64,000 nucleotides of DNA from Erwinia mallotivora (lineage in GTDB: Bacteria; Pseudomonadota; Gammaproteobacteria; Enterobacterales; Enterobacteriaceae). The stretch spans positions 124,001 to 188,000 of the forward strand of contig NZ_JFHN01000045.1 of the NCBI RefSeq assembly GCF_000590885.1. Direction: 5' to 3'. This document shows, piece by piece, positions 47,220 to 56,964 of this stretch. The number at the start of each line of letters is the position of its first letter. Position 1 is the stretch's first letter. The position numbers and the translations under genes are program-made. A model generated the notes under the pieces. It made no database searches and was not told the origin of the DNA. It saw nothing but the letters and a program-made list of their open reading frames with translations.

Positions 47220-50057
47220 ATGTTGCCATTACCTTCGTCGTCGCTGCCTGCGCTGTTGAAAGAACAGGCGTCACGTCTCAACCCGGAAGCGGGACCACTC
47301 AATGCGACTGAATCCGCAGTGTTCGCTTTCAGCGATTTTATCAGTGAGAACCTGAATCGCCATCCGCAGTGGCTGTGGCTATTGAGAGAGAGCCCGCCCG
47401 TTGCGGATGAATGGCAGCATTACGCGCAATGGCTGGATACCCATTTGGATTCGGTGACTGATGACAATACTCTGATGCAACAATTACGGCTGTTCCGTCG
47501 CCACATGCTCACGCGTATTGCATGGATGCAGACGCTGGCTGTCAGTAGCACACAGGAGTCGTTGCAGCAGCTAAGCGTGCTGGCTGAAACGCTGATTGTC
47601 GCTGCAAAAGAGTGGTTATGGCTGGCCTGCTGCCGCGAGTTCGGCACGCCGGTAAATGCCCGTGGGGAGGCACAGCCGTTGCTGATTCTGGGTATGGGCA
47701 AGTTAGGCGGCGGAGAGCTGAATTTCTCCTCTGATATCGATCTGATTTTCACCTGGCCGGAAAATGGCACCACCACAGGTGGTCGCCGTGAGCTGGATAA
47801 TGCGCAGTTTTTTACCCGTCTGGGACAGCGGCTGATTAAAGTTCTGGATCAGCCCACTGTTGATGGCTTTGTTTATCGCGTGGATATGCGGCTGCGTCCC
47901 TTTGGTGACAGCGGCCCACTGGTGTTGAGTTTTGCCGCGCTGGAAGATTACTACCAGGAGCAGGGACGTGACTGGGAACGTTATGCGATGGTGAAGGCCA
48001 GGCTGATGGGAAGTGCGGACGATCGCTGGAGCCAGGAATTACAGCAGATGCTGCGACCGTTTGTTTACCGCCGCTACATTGATTTCAGCGTAGTCCAGTC
48101 GTTACGCAACATGAAAAGCATGATAGCCCGGGAAGTCCGACGACGTGGTCTGGTCGACAATATTAAACTGGGTGCGGGCGGTATCCGCGAAATTGAGTTT
48201 ATTGTTCAGGTGTTCCAGTTGATTCGGGGAGGGCGGGAGCGCAGCCTGCAACAGCGCTCACTGTTGAAGGCTTTGCAGGCAATTGGCGAACTTAATCTGT
48301 TGTCATCAGAGCAGGTAGATCAGCTGACCGGGGCCTGGCTTTTCTTGCGGCGTCTGGAAAATCTGCTGCAAAGCATCAATGACGACCAGACGCAGACGCT
48401 GCCCGGTGATGCGCTGAACCGTGAGCGGCTGGCCTGGGCGATGGCACAGGGTTCATGGGATGAGCTTTACCAGCACCTGGAACAGCACATGGCAGCCGTT
48501 CGTGCTGTGTTTGATGAGCTTATCGGCGATGACACACCTGAAACCGGCGAAAGTCAGACAAACGGTGAGTACGGTGTCCTGTGGCAGGACAGGCTGGAGG
48601 AAGCCGAGCTTATTCCACTGGTTCCTCATCTGGGCGATACGGCACGACAGCGCCTGCTACAGATAATGACCGATTTTCATCAGGATGTGGATAAACGCAC
48701 TATTGGTCCGCGAGGTCGTCAGGCTCTGGATCAACTGATGCCGCGCCTGCTGTCTGAAGTCTGTCCACGCAGTGATGCTGATATCACCCTGAGCCGCCTG
48801 ACGCCTTTGCTGTTGGGGATTGTCACCCGCTCCACCTATCTGGAGCTGTTAACTGAATATCATGGTGCGTTGAAACATCTGATCCGTCTGTGCGCCGCTT
48901 CACCAATGATCGCCAGCCAGCTTGCGCGATATCCTCTGCTGCTGGATGAACTTCTCGATCCCGCAACGCTTTACCAGCCTACGGCCACCGATGCCTATCG
49001 TGATGAATTGCGGCAGTATCTTTTACGCATACCGGAAGAGGACGAAGAACAGCAACTGGAGGCGTTACGTCAGTTCAAGCAGGCACAGCATCTGCGTATT
49101 GCTGCCGCTGATATTGCTAAAACACTACCGGTTATGAAAGTAAGCGATCACCTCACCTGGCTGGCTGAAGCGATAATTGAGCAGGTTGTGCAACAGGCAT
49201 GGCAAATGATGGTTCAGCGTTATGGACGTCCCTCGCATCTTGAGGATGAGCAGGCGCGCGGTTTTGCAGTGATTGGCTATGGCAAACTGGGCGGCTGGGA
49301 ACTGGGTTACAGTTCCGATCTCGATCTGGTGTTCCTGCACGACTGTCCTGATAAATCCTTCACCAGCGGTGAGCGCAGCATTGATGGCAGACAGTTTTAT
49401 CTGCGTCTGGCTCAGCGGGTAATGCATCTGTTCAGCACCCGTACGTCGTCCGGCATTCTGTATGAAGTGGATGCCCGCCTGCGCCCTTCAGGTGCCGCCG
49501 GGATGCTGGTGAGCACCTTTGATGCTTTTGATGACTATCAGCGCAATGAGGCCTGGACATGGGAACATCAGGCGCTGGTGAGGGCGCGCATTGTCTTCGG
49601 TGGGGCCGTTCAGGCGCAGAAATTTAATCAGATCCGCCATGCTATTTTATCCCTGCCACGTGATGCCATGACGCTGAAAAAAGAAGTGCGTGAGATGAGA
49701 GAGAAAATGCGCACGCACCTCGGTAGCAAATATAAAGATCGCTGGGATATTAAAGCGGATCGCGGGGGGATCACCGATATCGAATTTATCACCCAGTATC
49801 TGGTCCTGCGTTACGCGCATCAGGAACCCAGACTGACTCGCTGGTCTGATAACGTGCGGATCCTGACGCTGATGGCTGAAAATGGTCGAATCGATCAGGA
49901 CGAGGCGCAGGCACTTACCTGTGCCTACGTTACTCTGCGCGATGAACTGCATCACCTTGCGCTGGAAGAACAGGCGGGACAGGTGTCGCCGGAGCGATTT
50001 GCTGCGGAAAAGGCGTTGGTCAATGCCAGCTGGCAGCGTTGGTTTGAGCAGGAGTGA
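47220..50057 (+). CDS. glnE: Glutamine synthetase adenylyltransferase/adenylyl-removing enzyme
   Basis: A 945-residue bifunctional regulator of glutamine synthetase. The N-terminal nucleotidyltransferase domain removes AMP ([18 protein letters not shown], about 157-174). The C-terminal domain adds AMP ([18 protein letters not shown], about 688-705). A linker region senses PII proteins. I use the ATG at 47220, preceded by CAGGGAG; it gives 945 residues against 946 in E. coli. Another ATG lies seven codons upstream. Confidence 0.98.
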   Translation: MLPLPSSSLPALLKEQASRLNPEAGPLNATESAVFAFSDFISENLNRHPQWLWLLRESPPVADEWQHYAQWLDTHLDSVTDDNTLMQQLRLFRRHMLTRIAWMQTLAVSSTQESLQQLSVLAETLIVAAKEWLWLACCREFGTPVNARGEAQPLLILGMGKLGGGELNFSSDIDLIFTWPENGTTTGGRRELDNAQFFTRLGQRLIKVLDQPTVDGFVYRVDMRLRPFGDSGPLVLSFAALEDYYQEQGRDWERYAMVKARLMGSADDRWSQELQQMLRPFVYRRYIDFSVVQSLRNMKSMIAREVRRRGLVDNIKLGAGGIREIEFIVQVFQLIRGGRERSLQQRSLLKALQAIGELNLLSSEQVDQLTGAWLFLRRLENLLQSINDDQTQTLPGDALNRERLAWAMAQGSWDELYQHLEQHMAAVRAVFDELIGDDTPETGESQTNGEYGVLWQDRLEEAELIPLVPHLGDTARQRLLQIMTDFHQDVDKRTIGPRGRQALDQLMPRLLSEVCPRSDADITLSRLTPLLLGIVTRSTYLELLTEYHGALKHLIRLCAASPMIASQLARYPLLLDELLDPATLYQPTATDAYRDELRQYLLRIPEEDEEQQLEALRQFKQAQHLRIAAADIAKTLPVMKVSDHLTWLAEAIIEQVVQQAWQMMVQRYGRPSHLEDEQARGFAVIGYGKLGGWELGYSSDLDLVFLHDCPDKSFTSGERSIDGRQFYLRLAQRVMHLFSTRTSSGILYEVDARLRPSGAAGMLVSTFDAFDDYQRNEAWTWEHQALVRARIVFGGAVQAQKFNQIRHAILSLPRDAMTLKKEVREMREKMRTHLGSKYKDRWDIKADRGGITDIEFITQYLVLRYAHQEPRLTRWSDNVRILTLMAENGRIDQDEAQALTCAYVTLRDELHHLALEEQAGQVSPERFAAEKALVNASWQRWFEQE

Positions 50058-50174
50058 AGCCGCAGTCCGATTGACCGGTCGCAACCCTGGATGTGAAGGC
50101 GAAATATCTGTACTACTCAGCTTGTGCTATCATCGCGCGCACTGTTTTTTGACTACTGGTCAGGAGTTTCTGGA

Positions 50175-51602
50175 ATGAAAATTACGCTGCCCGATTTTAA
50201 CCGTGCGGGAGTTCTTGTCGTTGGCGACGTGATGTTGGATCGCTACTGGTACGGCCCGACCAGCCGCATTTCCCCCGAAGCCCCTGTTCCGGTGGTGAAG
50301 GTGGATAACGTTGAGGAGCGTCCTGGCGGGGCGGCCAATGTGGCGATGAACATTGCTTCACTGGGAGCGCAATCGCGCCTGGTTGGCCTGACCGGCGTTG
50401 ATGATGCTGCACGAGCGCTGAATCATACCCTGAGTGGTGTTAATGTTCAGTGTGATTTTGTTGCCGTCACCACCCATCCTACCATCACCAAGCTGCGCGT
50501 CCTGTCACGCAACCAGCAACTTATTCGCCTGGATTTCGAAGAGGGTTTCGAAGGCGTTGATGTCGGCCCTTTACACCAGCGTATTCGTCAGGCATTGCCA
50601 CAGGCTGGTGCGTTAGTGCTGTCCGACTATGCCAAAGGGGCGCTGGCCAGCGTGGAAACCATTATTCGCATCGCCCGCGAAGCAAATGTACCTGTGCTGG
50701 TTGATCCGAAAGGAACCGATTTTGAACGCTATCGTGGTGCGACAATCCTGACGCCGAATCTTTCTGAATTTGAAGCTGTGGTCGGCAAATGTAAGGATGA
50801 CGCTGACCTCGTCGCTCGGGGTATGGCGCTGATGCAGCAGTTTGAGCTGTCGGCACTGCTGGTTACTCGCTCAGAAAATGGCATGACGCTGTTGCAACCC
50901 GGTCAGGAGCCATTCCATTTGCCCACCCAGGCGCAGGAAGTCTATGACGTAACCGGGGCGGGCGATACGGTAATTGGCGTCCTTGCCGCTGCGCTGGCCG
51001 CAGGTAATTCCCTGGAAGAGAGCTGTTTCCTGGCTAATGCTGCGGCGGGCGTGGTGGTAGGCAAACTCGGCACCTCCACGGTGTCGCCGGTTGAACTGGA
51101 GAATGCGATTCGTGCCCGTCCGGAATCAGGCTTCGGCGTGATGAGCGAAGAGCAGTTGCAGGAAGCCGTGGCGCTGGCTCGCCGCCGCGGTGAGAAGGTG
51201 GTGATGACCAATGGCTGCTTCGATATCCTTCATGCCGGACACGTTTCCTATCTGGCAAATGCCCGCAAACTGGGGGATCGTTTGATTGTGGCGGTTAACA
51301 GCGATGACTCAACGAAGCGTCTGAAAGGCGAAAGCCGTCCGGTTAATCCACTCGTTAACAGAATGATTGTTCTCGGGGCGCTTGAGGCGGTGGACTGGGT
51401 GGTTGCGTTTGAAGAAGATACCCCCCAGCGGCTGATCGCCGAAATCCTTCCCGACCTGCTGGTTAAAGGTGGTGATTATAAACCAGAGGATATTGCAGGG
51501 AGTAAAGAGGTGTGGGCCAATGGCGGTGATGTGCGGGTGCTGAATTTTGAAGATGGCATCTCGACAACCAACATTATTAAAGCCATCAAATCGAAAGGGT
51601 AA
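50175..51602 (+). CDS. hldE: Bifunctional heptose 7-phosphate kinase/heptose 1-phosphate adenylyltransferase
   Basis: A 475-residue two-domain enzyme making ADP-heptose for the LPS inner core. The N-terminal ribokinase/PfkB-type kinase has [16 protein letters not shown] and the ATP-site [15 protein letters not shown] (about 257-271). The C-terminal cytidylyltransferase-type domain has [16 protein letters not shown] (about 345-360). The ATG at 50175 follows CAGGAG; an in-frame start 17 codons upstream lacks family sequence. It follows glnE as in E. coli. Confidence 0.98.
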   Translation: MKITLPDFNRAGVLVVGDVMLDRYWYGPTSRISPEAPVPVVKVDNVEERPGGAANVAMNIASLGAQSRLVGLTGVDDAARALNHTLSGVNVQCDFVAVTTHPTITKLRVLSRNQQLIRLDFEEGFEGVDVGPLHQRIRQALPQAGALVLSDYAKGALASVETIIRIAREANVPVLVDPKGTDFERYRGATILTPNLSEFEAVVGKCKDDADLVARGMALMQQFELSALLVTRSENGMTLLQPGQEPFHLPTQAQEVYDVTGAGDTVIGVLAAALAAGNSLEESCFLANAAAGVVVGKLGTSTVSPVELENAIRARPESGFGVMSEEQLQEAVALARRRGEKVVMTNGCFDILHAGHVSYLANARKLGDRLIVAVNSDDSTKRLKGESRPVNPLVNRMIVLGALEAVDWVVAFEEDTPQRLIAEILPDLLVKGGDYKPEDIAGSKEVWANGGDVRVLNFEDGISTTNIIKAIKSKG

Positions 51603-51790
51603 ATAAAGAGTTGCCGTTACAGAAGTCGCTTTGGCAGCCTCTCTGCGGGAATAATTACTGCTCTTAAAAGGCCTTGCTCGCTTTGACCTGCCTTCATTTA
51701 TGTCAGGGCCGCTTCAGCAAATGCCCGGCAAAAACGTCCACAAAACGTGCTTTTCGGTGAGGTAAGGGGGCAAATCCCCCCTTATCATTT

Positions 51791-52075
51791 TCAGGCCGAA
51801 GGCTTATCTTCAACTTTTGCCGCAGGTTCCGGTGTGTTGTTGCTTTCCAGTGCGGCAATGCGGCTTTCCAGCGCAGCTAATTTTTCACGCGTACGCAACA
51901 GAACCTGGGTCTGCACATCAAACTCTTCGCGATTAACCAGATCCAGCCGGGTCAACTGTGACTGCAAGGTCTGGCGGATTTTGTTTTCAACATCATCACC
52001 AAACTCGCGTATCCCTTTCGGCATAGCGTCATGAACCTGGCGGGCAAGTTGTTCAATTTTTTTCGGGTCAATCAT
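51791..52075 (-). CDS. ubiK: Ubiquinone biosynthesis accessory factor UbiK
   Basis: A 94-residue protein (formerly YqiC), [20 protein letters not shown] onward, with a C-terminal coiled coil ([20 protein letters not shown]) and a disordered tail. In E. coli it helps UbiJ and the Ubi complex in aerobic ubiquinone synthesis. The ATG at 52075 follows CCAGGAAG and gives the family start; a longer frame upstream has no homology. It is divergent from the FMN riboswitch-ribB unit. Confidence 0.94.
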   Translation of the reverse strand: MIDPKKIEQLARQVHDAMPKGIREFGDDVENKIRQTLQSQLTRLDLVNREEFDVQTQVLLRTREKLAALESRIAALESNNTPEPAAKVEDKPSA

Positions 52076-52187
52076 GGCGGCTTCCTGGTAGCAGCAAAGT
52101 TTCTGTAATTGTAATGCCATAAGCCGAAAGGACAAACCTGAAAACGTCAAAGCAGAAAAATGGGCAACTTAATGCGGTTTTTGTTCG

Positions 52188-52216
52188 TTGCCCCAATTTT
52201 TTTTCAGCGCTATAGT
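52188..52216 (+). promoter_or_regulatory. Promoter of the ribB riboswitch transcript
   Basis: TTGCCC (52188-52193), a 17-base spacer and TATAGT (52211-52216), placing the start just before the riboswitch. Confidence 0.75.
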
Positions 52217-52227
52217 AAACGGGCTTA

Positions 52228-52374
52228 TTCTCAGGGCGGGGCGAAATTCCCCACCGGCGGTAAATCAGCTTCGGCTGAAAGCCCGCGAGCGCTTTGGACC
52301 TCCCGGTTCAAAGGTCAGCAGATCCGGTGTAATTCCGGGGCCGACGGTTACAGTCCGGATGGGAGAGAGTAACG
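52228..52374 (+). ncRNA. FMN riboswitch (RFN element)
   Basis: A complete RFN aptamer: TCAGGGCGGGGCGAAATTCC at the 5' side, CCACCGGCGGTAAATC, AGCCCGCGAGCG, GGTCAGCAGATCCGGTGTAA, TTCCGGGGCCGACGGTTACA and GTCCGGATGGGAGAGAGTAA closing the P1 region. FMN binding should reduce ribB expression, at transcription or translation. It is followed by about 100 bases of expression platform before the ribB ATG. Confidence 0.97.
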
Positions 52375-52478
52375 ATTCCAGTCGGCTTTATGTCGCCTCG
52401 CCGTTATTTTTTGTCTGCATGACACTCCTAAGATCGCCCTGATTCTGGTAACTCATACATTTAATAAGGTTTTTTACC

Positions 52479-53135
52479 ATGAATCAGTCGCTTTTATCAG
52501 AATTTGGCACGCCGGAACAGCGTGTGGAAAGTGCTATCGCGGCTCTGCGCGACGGCATGGGGGTAATGGTACTGGACGATGAAGATCGTGAAAACGAAGG
52601 AGATATGATCTTCGCCGCAGAAACCATCACCGTTGAGCAGATGGCACTGACTATCCGTCACGGTAGCGGCATTGTCTGCCTCTGTCTGACCGAGGAACGC
52701 CGTCAGCAACTTGAACTGCCCATGATGGTTGACAACAATACCAGTGCTTTTGGCACCGGATTTACTGTGACGATTGAAGCGGCGACAGGTGTAACCACTG
52801 GCGTATCTGCTCAGGACCGTGTCACCACTATCCGGGCGGCCATTGCTGACAATGCCAAGCCCGGTGATTTAAATCGCCCGGGCCATGTTTTTCCTCTGCG
52901 CGCCCAGAATGGCGGTGTACTGACCCGTGGTGGTCATACTGAAGCGACCGTTGATCTGGTGACGCTGGCCGGTTTCAAACCTGCGGGTGTACTTTGTGAA
53001 CTGACTAACGATGACGGCTCAATGGCTCATGCTCCGCAAGTTATCGCATTTGCAAAACAACACAACATGCCGGTAGTGACCATTGACGATTTGGTAGCTT
53101 ATCGTCGCAGCCGTGAAACGCTCCAGGCCAGCTGA
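52479..53135 (+). CDS. ribB: 3,4-dihydroxy-2-butanone 4-phosphate synthase
   Basis: A 218-residue enzyme of riboflavin synthesis converting ribulose 5-phosphate to dihydroxybutanone phosphate and formate. Active-site motifs are [13 protein letters not shown] (about 33-45), [24 protein letters not shown] and [10 protein letters not shown]. It is a standalone RibB without a fused GTP cyclohydrolase II domain, as in E. coli. Controlled by the FMN riboswitch upstream. Confidence 0.98.
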   Translation: MNQSLLSEFGTPEQRVESAIAALRDGMGVMVLDDEDRENEGDMIFAAETITVEQMALTIRHGSGIVCLCLTEERRQQLELPMMVDNNTSAFGTGFTVTIEAATGVTTGVSAQDRVTTIRAAIADNAKPGDLNRPGHVFPLRAQNGGVLTRGGHTEATVDLVTLAGFKPAGVLCELTNDDGSMAHAPQVIAFAKQHNMPVVTIDDLVAYRRSRETLQAS

Positions 53136-53452
53136 TATTTCATCTCTTAATCGTTTATTCTGGCCTGGATAAAACAGGCCAGAACTGCCGTCATAGTTAC
53201 TTCAGCGTTTTACCTTTCTGGATCAATGCCGGTAATGATTGCCATGAAATGGCAATGTGCAGAGGACGTTCAAAAAAGAAATATTAATAATTTTTAGAAT
53301 ACATAATCGACTCATTATCTGCTGAATATCCCTGGCGCAATTTCAATAGCATATTTGACACTGTGATGTTGTCACGTAAGTCATATAAAATCTGTGTGGG
53401 GGAAAATTTTAGCTATCAGGCTGTTTATGAAACCGAAAAAATATCTTTCATT
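53136..53452. other. AT-rich gene-free DNA after ribB
   Basis: About 320 bases with no supported gene and no strong terminator; the base composition already resembles the low-GC gene to the right. Confidence 0.5.
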
Positions 53453-53625
53453 TAAGAGTCGATAAACATTTGTGATTCGAAAAAGCTTTTTTATCAATCA
53501 TCAATGGACATCTCGTACTCTTGTGAGGAGTCGATTGACATTTGTGATTCGGAGAAGCTTCTTTGTGAATCATCAATCGACATCTTGTCCTCCTGGGAGG
53601 AGCCGATTGACATTTGTGATTCAGA
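53453..53625 (-). repeat. 72-bp tandem repeat in a low-GC gene
   Basis: The block with CATTTGTGATTC recurs with anchors at 53461, 53533 and 53605, an exact 72-bp period equal to 24 codons. The leftmost unit is partial and lies past the present stop codon of the gene. Confidence 0.85.
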
Positions 53626-53934
53626 GCCGTTTTCCCGAGGCTCATCAGAAGTAACAGAGTCTGGATGATTTTCAAATCGAGCTGATGACAGAACGTTGAT
53701 GCTGTGAGAGCTATTTTTTTGCGCTGAAAATGATATGACAATATTGAGGGATGGTAGCGAACTATCCTTTACCTCATGTGAATTTATAATGTCAGATTTA
53801 TTACAGCAGATATTTTCAACTTTTCCGATTTTAGTGGTCAGGTTACTGACAGAAGTTGTGTTAGCCAACTCGTTGTGACAGATACTATTAGTAACTTCAA
53901 CTTTCAAATTATTATTTTTTGCTATGTACGGCAT
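53494..53934 (-). CDS. Low-GC protein with 24-residue repeats, truncated by adjacent stops
   Basis: A 146-residue protein of no family I recognise, starting MPYIAKNNNLKVEVTNSICH. It is rich in Ser and Asn and has no signal peptide or membrane segment. The C-terminus is built of 24-residue repeats, each with two related halves (ESQMSIDSSQEYE and MSIDDSQRSFS). In the second unit the codons TCA CAA (Ser-Gln) have become TGA TAA, ending the protein; the repeat pattern continues in frame beyond (KSFFESQMFIDS, then stop). The composition suggests an exchanged, perhaps secreted, repeat protein, but there is no direct evidence. It interrupts an otherwise core-gene stretch. Confidence 0.6.
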   Translation of the reverse strand: MPYIAKNNNLKVEVTNSICHNELANTTSVSNLTTKIGKVENICCNKSDIINSHEVKDSSLPSLNIVISFSAQKNSSHSINVLSSARFENHPDSVTSDEPRENGSESQMSIGSSQEDKMSIDDSQRSFSESQMSIDSSQEYEMSIDD

Positions 53935-54169
53935 ATTTCACTTTCTAAAAAATTGATGTGTGAAAGAATTTATATCATAAGAGGCGCAGGATATTTTATA
54001 TAAAACGCTCAACTCAATGTCGGCCAGCTGGGATATCTGTGGCGTGTTTTTTTGCTCTTCAGAAAAATATTACTTCAAATTTGCTGATGATCTTCATCAT
54101 CTTTCTCCGGTTTCATCGTGGTTAAAAGGGCGTAACATCACTGACATTAAGTCCTTTGGAGCAAACACG

Positions 54170-54952
54170 ATGAGTCAGATAATCCCCGCTCTTTTTCTTG
54201 GCCACGGTAGTCCGATGAATGTGCTGGAAGAGAATATTTATACTAAAACCTGGCGTGAGTTAGGCAAAACGCTGCCGCGACCGAAAGCCATTCTGGCTAT
54301 ATCCGCTCACTGGTACACGCGGGGTACTGCTGTAACAGCGATGGAAAAACCACGCACTATTCACGACTTTGGTGGCTTTCCTCAGGCGTTGTTTGATACG
54401 CATTATCCGGCACCCGGATCGCCTGCTCTGGCGGGTAAGGTGGCTGAAATACTGGCTCCGATCGATGTGGAAATGAATCAACAATGGGGATTCGATCATG
54501 GCTCATGGGGCGTATTGATCAAAATGTATCCTGAGGCCGATATTCCAATGGTGCAGTTGAGTGTTGATGCCACCCAGCCCCCGGCCTTTCACTTTGAACT
54601 TGGCCGTAAACTTGCGGCACTTCGTAAGCAAGGGGTCATGATTGTCGCCAGCGGTAACGTGGTACATAACCTGCGTATGATACGCTGGCAGGGCGAAGCT
54701 GAGCCTTATCCGTGGGCTTCCTCATTTAATGACTACGTCAGAGAAAATCTCAGCTGGGAAGGTCCGACAGAGCAGCATCCGCTGGTAAATTTCATGCAGC
54801 ACGATGGTGCTGCTTTATCTAATCCGACCCCGGAACATTACCTGCCGCTGTTGTATGTGCTGGGCGCCCGTCAGCCCGGAGAGACGCTATCCATTCCGGT
54901 TGATGGTCTTGAGATGGCCTCGTTGAGTATGCTGTCAGTGCAGGTAGGATAA
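54170..54952 (+). CDS. ygiD: 4,5-DOPA dioxygenase extradiol-like protein YgiD
   Basis: A 260-residue class III extradiol dioxygenase with LFLGHGSPMNVL (metal-ligand His near 14), AISAHWYTRG, GFDHGSWGVLIKMYPEADIP and the conserved GNVVHNLR. E. coli YgiD (262 aa) is a zinc/iron-dependent dioxygenase that opens DOPA. An in-frame extension upstream to 54017 exists, but the ATG at 54170 follows TTTGGAG and gives the family start MSQIIPALFLGHGSPMN. It converges on ygiC. Confidence 0.94.
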   Translation: MSQIIPALFLGHGSPMNVLEENIYTKTWRELGKTLPRPKAILAISAHWYTRGTAVTAMEKPRTIHDFGGFPQALFDTHYPAPGSPALAGKVAEILAPIDVEMNQQWGFDHGSWGVLIKMYPEADIPMVQLSVDATQPPAFHFELGRKLAALRKQGVMIVASGNVVHNLRMIRWQGEAEPYPWASSFNDYVRENLSWEGPTEQHPLVNFMQHDGAALSNPTPEHYLPLLYVLGARQPGETLSIPVDGLEMASLSMLSVQVG

Positions 54953-54959
54953 TTACAGA

Positions 54960-54979
54960 GGGCGGTTTATTTACCGCCC
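54960..54979. terminator. Hairpin between ygiD and ygiC
   Basis: GGGCGGT/ACCGCCC with a TTATTT loop, between converging genes; only short T stretches follow on either strand. Confidence 0.55.
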
Positions 54980-54985
54980 GATCTG

Positions 54986-56146
54986 TTATTCAAGAAAGGT
55001 GTGCGGGTAAAAACGTGAAAGATCCTGAGTAATTAACTCTCTGTCTTCACGCAAGCCGATCCCGGCGGGTTGATCGTCAATCAGCCAGCTACCGATTAAG
55101 GTATAACTGTCGCCAAACTTCGGCAGTGGATGAAACTGCTGGACGATCATGCCCTCTTCTCCGTAAGGGCCATCAACGCGGGCGATCTCCTGACCATGTT
55201 CCATAATACGTATATTCGCCCCTTCCCGTGAAAACAGCGGTTTCACGACGTACTTATCCATTGCCGGAACGCTATCCTCTGCGAAATACGCGGGCAGCAA
55301 ATTCGGATGATTGGGAAACATTTTCCACAGCATCGGTAGCAGCGCTTTATTAGAAATTATGCTTTTCCAGGCGGGCTCCAGCCAGCGAACGCCTGCATCC
55401 TCCAACTTGGTGGAGAATACTTCACGCAGCATAAATTCCCAGGGATAGAGTTTAAACAGATTGCTAATGACGCTGTCGTTGATGTCGCTGAACTGGCCTT
55501 TTTCACCGAGGCCAATCTCATCAATATAGAGAAACTCACTGGGTAGACCCGCCTCGGTGGCACAATCCTGTAAATACTGTACGGTGCCGCGATCTTCATC
55601 ACTGTCACGGCAGCAGGCGAAATGCAGCCAGCTGAAACCATGCTGTTGATGTAGCGTTGCGAAGCGATCAATCAGCTTTTCTTGCAGGCTGTTAAACTGG
55701 TCGCTACCTGCGGGAAGAAGTCCGGCATTGAGCTGATCCTCCAGCCACAGCCACTGGAAAAAAGCAGCTTCGTATAATGAGGTTGGGGTATCTGCATTGT
55801 TCTCCAACAGCCTGGCATCCCCATGCCCATCCCAGGCTAAATCCAGCCTGGAGTAGAGCGAGGGTTGACTGGTTTTCCATGAGGTGCGCACGAAATCCCA
55901 TGTGTGCTTCGGAATGCGGAATTTGGTCAGCAGCTCTTCGCTGCTAACCACTTTATCCACCACCTGAAGGCACATCTGATGCAGCTCACTGGTGACGTCT
56001 TCCAACTTTTCAATCTGTTGCAGAGTGAACTGGTAATAAGCATCTTCACACCAGTAGGGCTCACCGTGCAGGGTATGGAAGCGGAAGCCGAATTCAGTTG
56101 CTTTTTCACGCCAGCCCGGACGTTCCGTAATAGCAAGACGTTTCAT
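54986..56146 (-). CDS. ygiC: ATP-grasp ligase-like protein YgiC (glutathionylspermidine synthase fold)
   Basis: A 386-residue protein of the glutathionylspermidine synthase amidase-less family: [40 protein letters not shown] (ATP-grasp) and [18 protein letters not shown]. The length equals E. coli YgiC, which is thought to be a carboxylate-amine ligase of unknown substrate. It lies 6 bases downstream of ygiB, forming the ygiBC unit after tolC as in E. coli. Confidence 0.95.
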   Translation of the reverse strand: MKRLAITERPGWREKATEFGFRFHTLHGEPYWCEDAYYQFTLQQIEKLEDVTSELHQMCLQVVDKVVSSEELLTKFRIPKHTWDFVRTSWKTSQPSLYSRLDLAWDGHGDARLLENNADTPTSLYEAAFFQWLWLEDQLNAGLLPAGSDQFNSLQEKLIDRFATLHQQHGFSWLHFACCRDSDEDRGTVQYLQDCATEAGLPSEFLYIDEIGLGEKGQFSDINDSVISNLFKLYPWEFMLREVFSTKLEDAGVRWLEPAWKSIISNKALLPMLWKMFPNHPNLLPAYFAEDSVPAMDKYVVKPLFSREGANIRIMEHGQEIARVDGPYGEEGMIVQQFHPLPKFGDSYTLIGSWLIDDQPAGIGLREDRELITQDLSRFYPHTFLE

Positions 56147-56152
56147 CAGTGA

Positions 56153-56827
56153 TTAGCCCCCGACAGAGCGGCGGGTGCCGGAAGAGGTGGCGCTGCTGCG
56201 CTGCATGGTTGACTGCTTCGCGACGCTTTCACCAAATCCACCCCGCGTCACGGTAGTGGTGGTTGCGGGTTTAGGTGCCATAGCGGTTTTAGGAACGGTG
56301 ATAGTCCGACCCGGCGTGGCGCTGCCAAAACTCTTACCGCTGGCATCAACAAATTTGCCATTGGCCGGACTACCCGGTGCGCGTGAGGTAAAGAGTGGTT
56401 GTTGGGCGAAACCTGCGCCGCCGCCCATCAGGCGTCCCATCATGTAACCTGCCATCAGCGGCATTCAAAAGCTGCCGCTTTGTTGTGATTCGGCATTGCT
56501 GGTGCCGATACCGGCCTGAGCAGGCGTTTGCTGGCACTGACCTTCGCCAAATTCCGCGACACAGTCTTCGCGAGTGGCATATTTAGGAGCAGTTTTTTCA
56601 GCTTCTTTTTTAGCGTTATTGTACGCAGTCGTACACTGTTCACTCTTACCAGGATTGGCTTTGGAACAGTCGTCAGCATTCTGATACAGCGAGACGGTTT
56701 CATCTGACTGTTCACAACCGGCCAGCATAAATACCGCCGTTACTGCCAGCGCCACTGGCGTTAAATGGCGTGCGCTCCAGCTTTTACGAAAGGAGGCATG
56801 ATTGATCTTTTTAGTCCGTTTCATCAT
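56153..56827 (-). pseudogene. ygiB: YgiB, interrupted by TGA in place of a conserved Trp codon
   Basis: Reading through, the protein is 224 residues, colinear with E. coli YgiB (223): [20 protein letters not shown], a membrane/lipoprotein-like segment ending [32 protein letters not shown], then a Gly-rich C-terminus ([20 protein letters not shown]). At 56465-56467 the codon is TGA where E. coli has TGG in GSFWMPLM. The stop touches an ATG (TGAATG), so the second half could restart with MPLMAGY. A single transition explains it. It may be a null allele, two coupled peptides, read-through or a base-call error. The second of two adjacent ATGs (56824) matches the E. coli start. Confidence 0.85.
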
Positions 56828-56939
56828 CTTCTGTCCTGTGCCCAGAGGTAGCGCTCAGAATAGGGGAATAGCGGTGATAATTGAAGCGAGGGGCGAAGGG
56901 ATAAGGGGATCTTTACGTAGCTATACGTTTAATGGTGAA

Positions 56940-56959
56940 CGGGCAGCGAACGCTGCCCG
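56940..56959 (-). terminator. Terminator after tolC
   Basis: CGGGCAGCG/CGCTGCCCG, a 9-bp perfect stem (on RNA capped by TTCG-type bases), 5 bases past the tolC stop. The following T stretch is weak, so read-through into ygiBC is possible. Confidence 0.6.
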
Positions 56960-56964
56960 AATGA

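Noticed and set aside
53448..53741. A 97-residue open frame through all three 72-bp repeats in another minus-strand frame
   Set aside because: Because the repeat period is a multiple of three, several frames stay open by default. The 53494-53934 frame has the more protein-like N-terminal sequence and a start in better context.
53934..54169. HrpL-type (type III effector) promoter upstream of the repeat protein
   Set aside because: I looked for GGAACC and a downstream CCAC at the usual spacing and did not find it.
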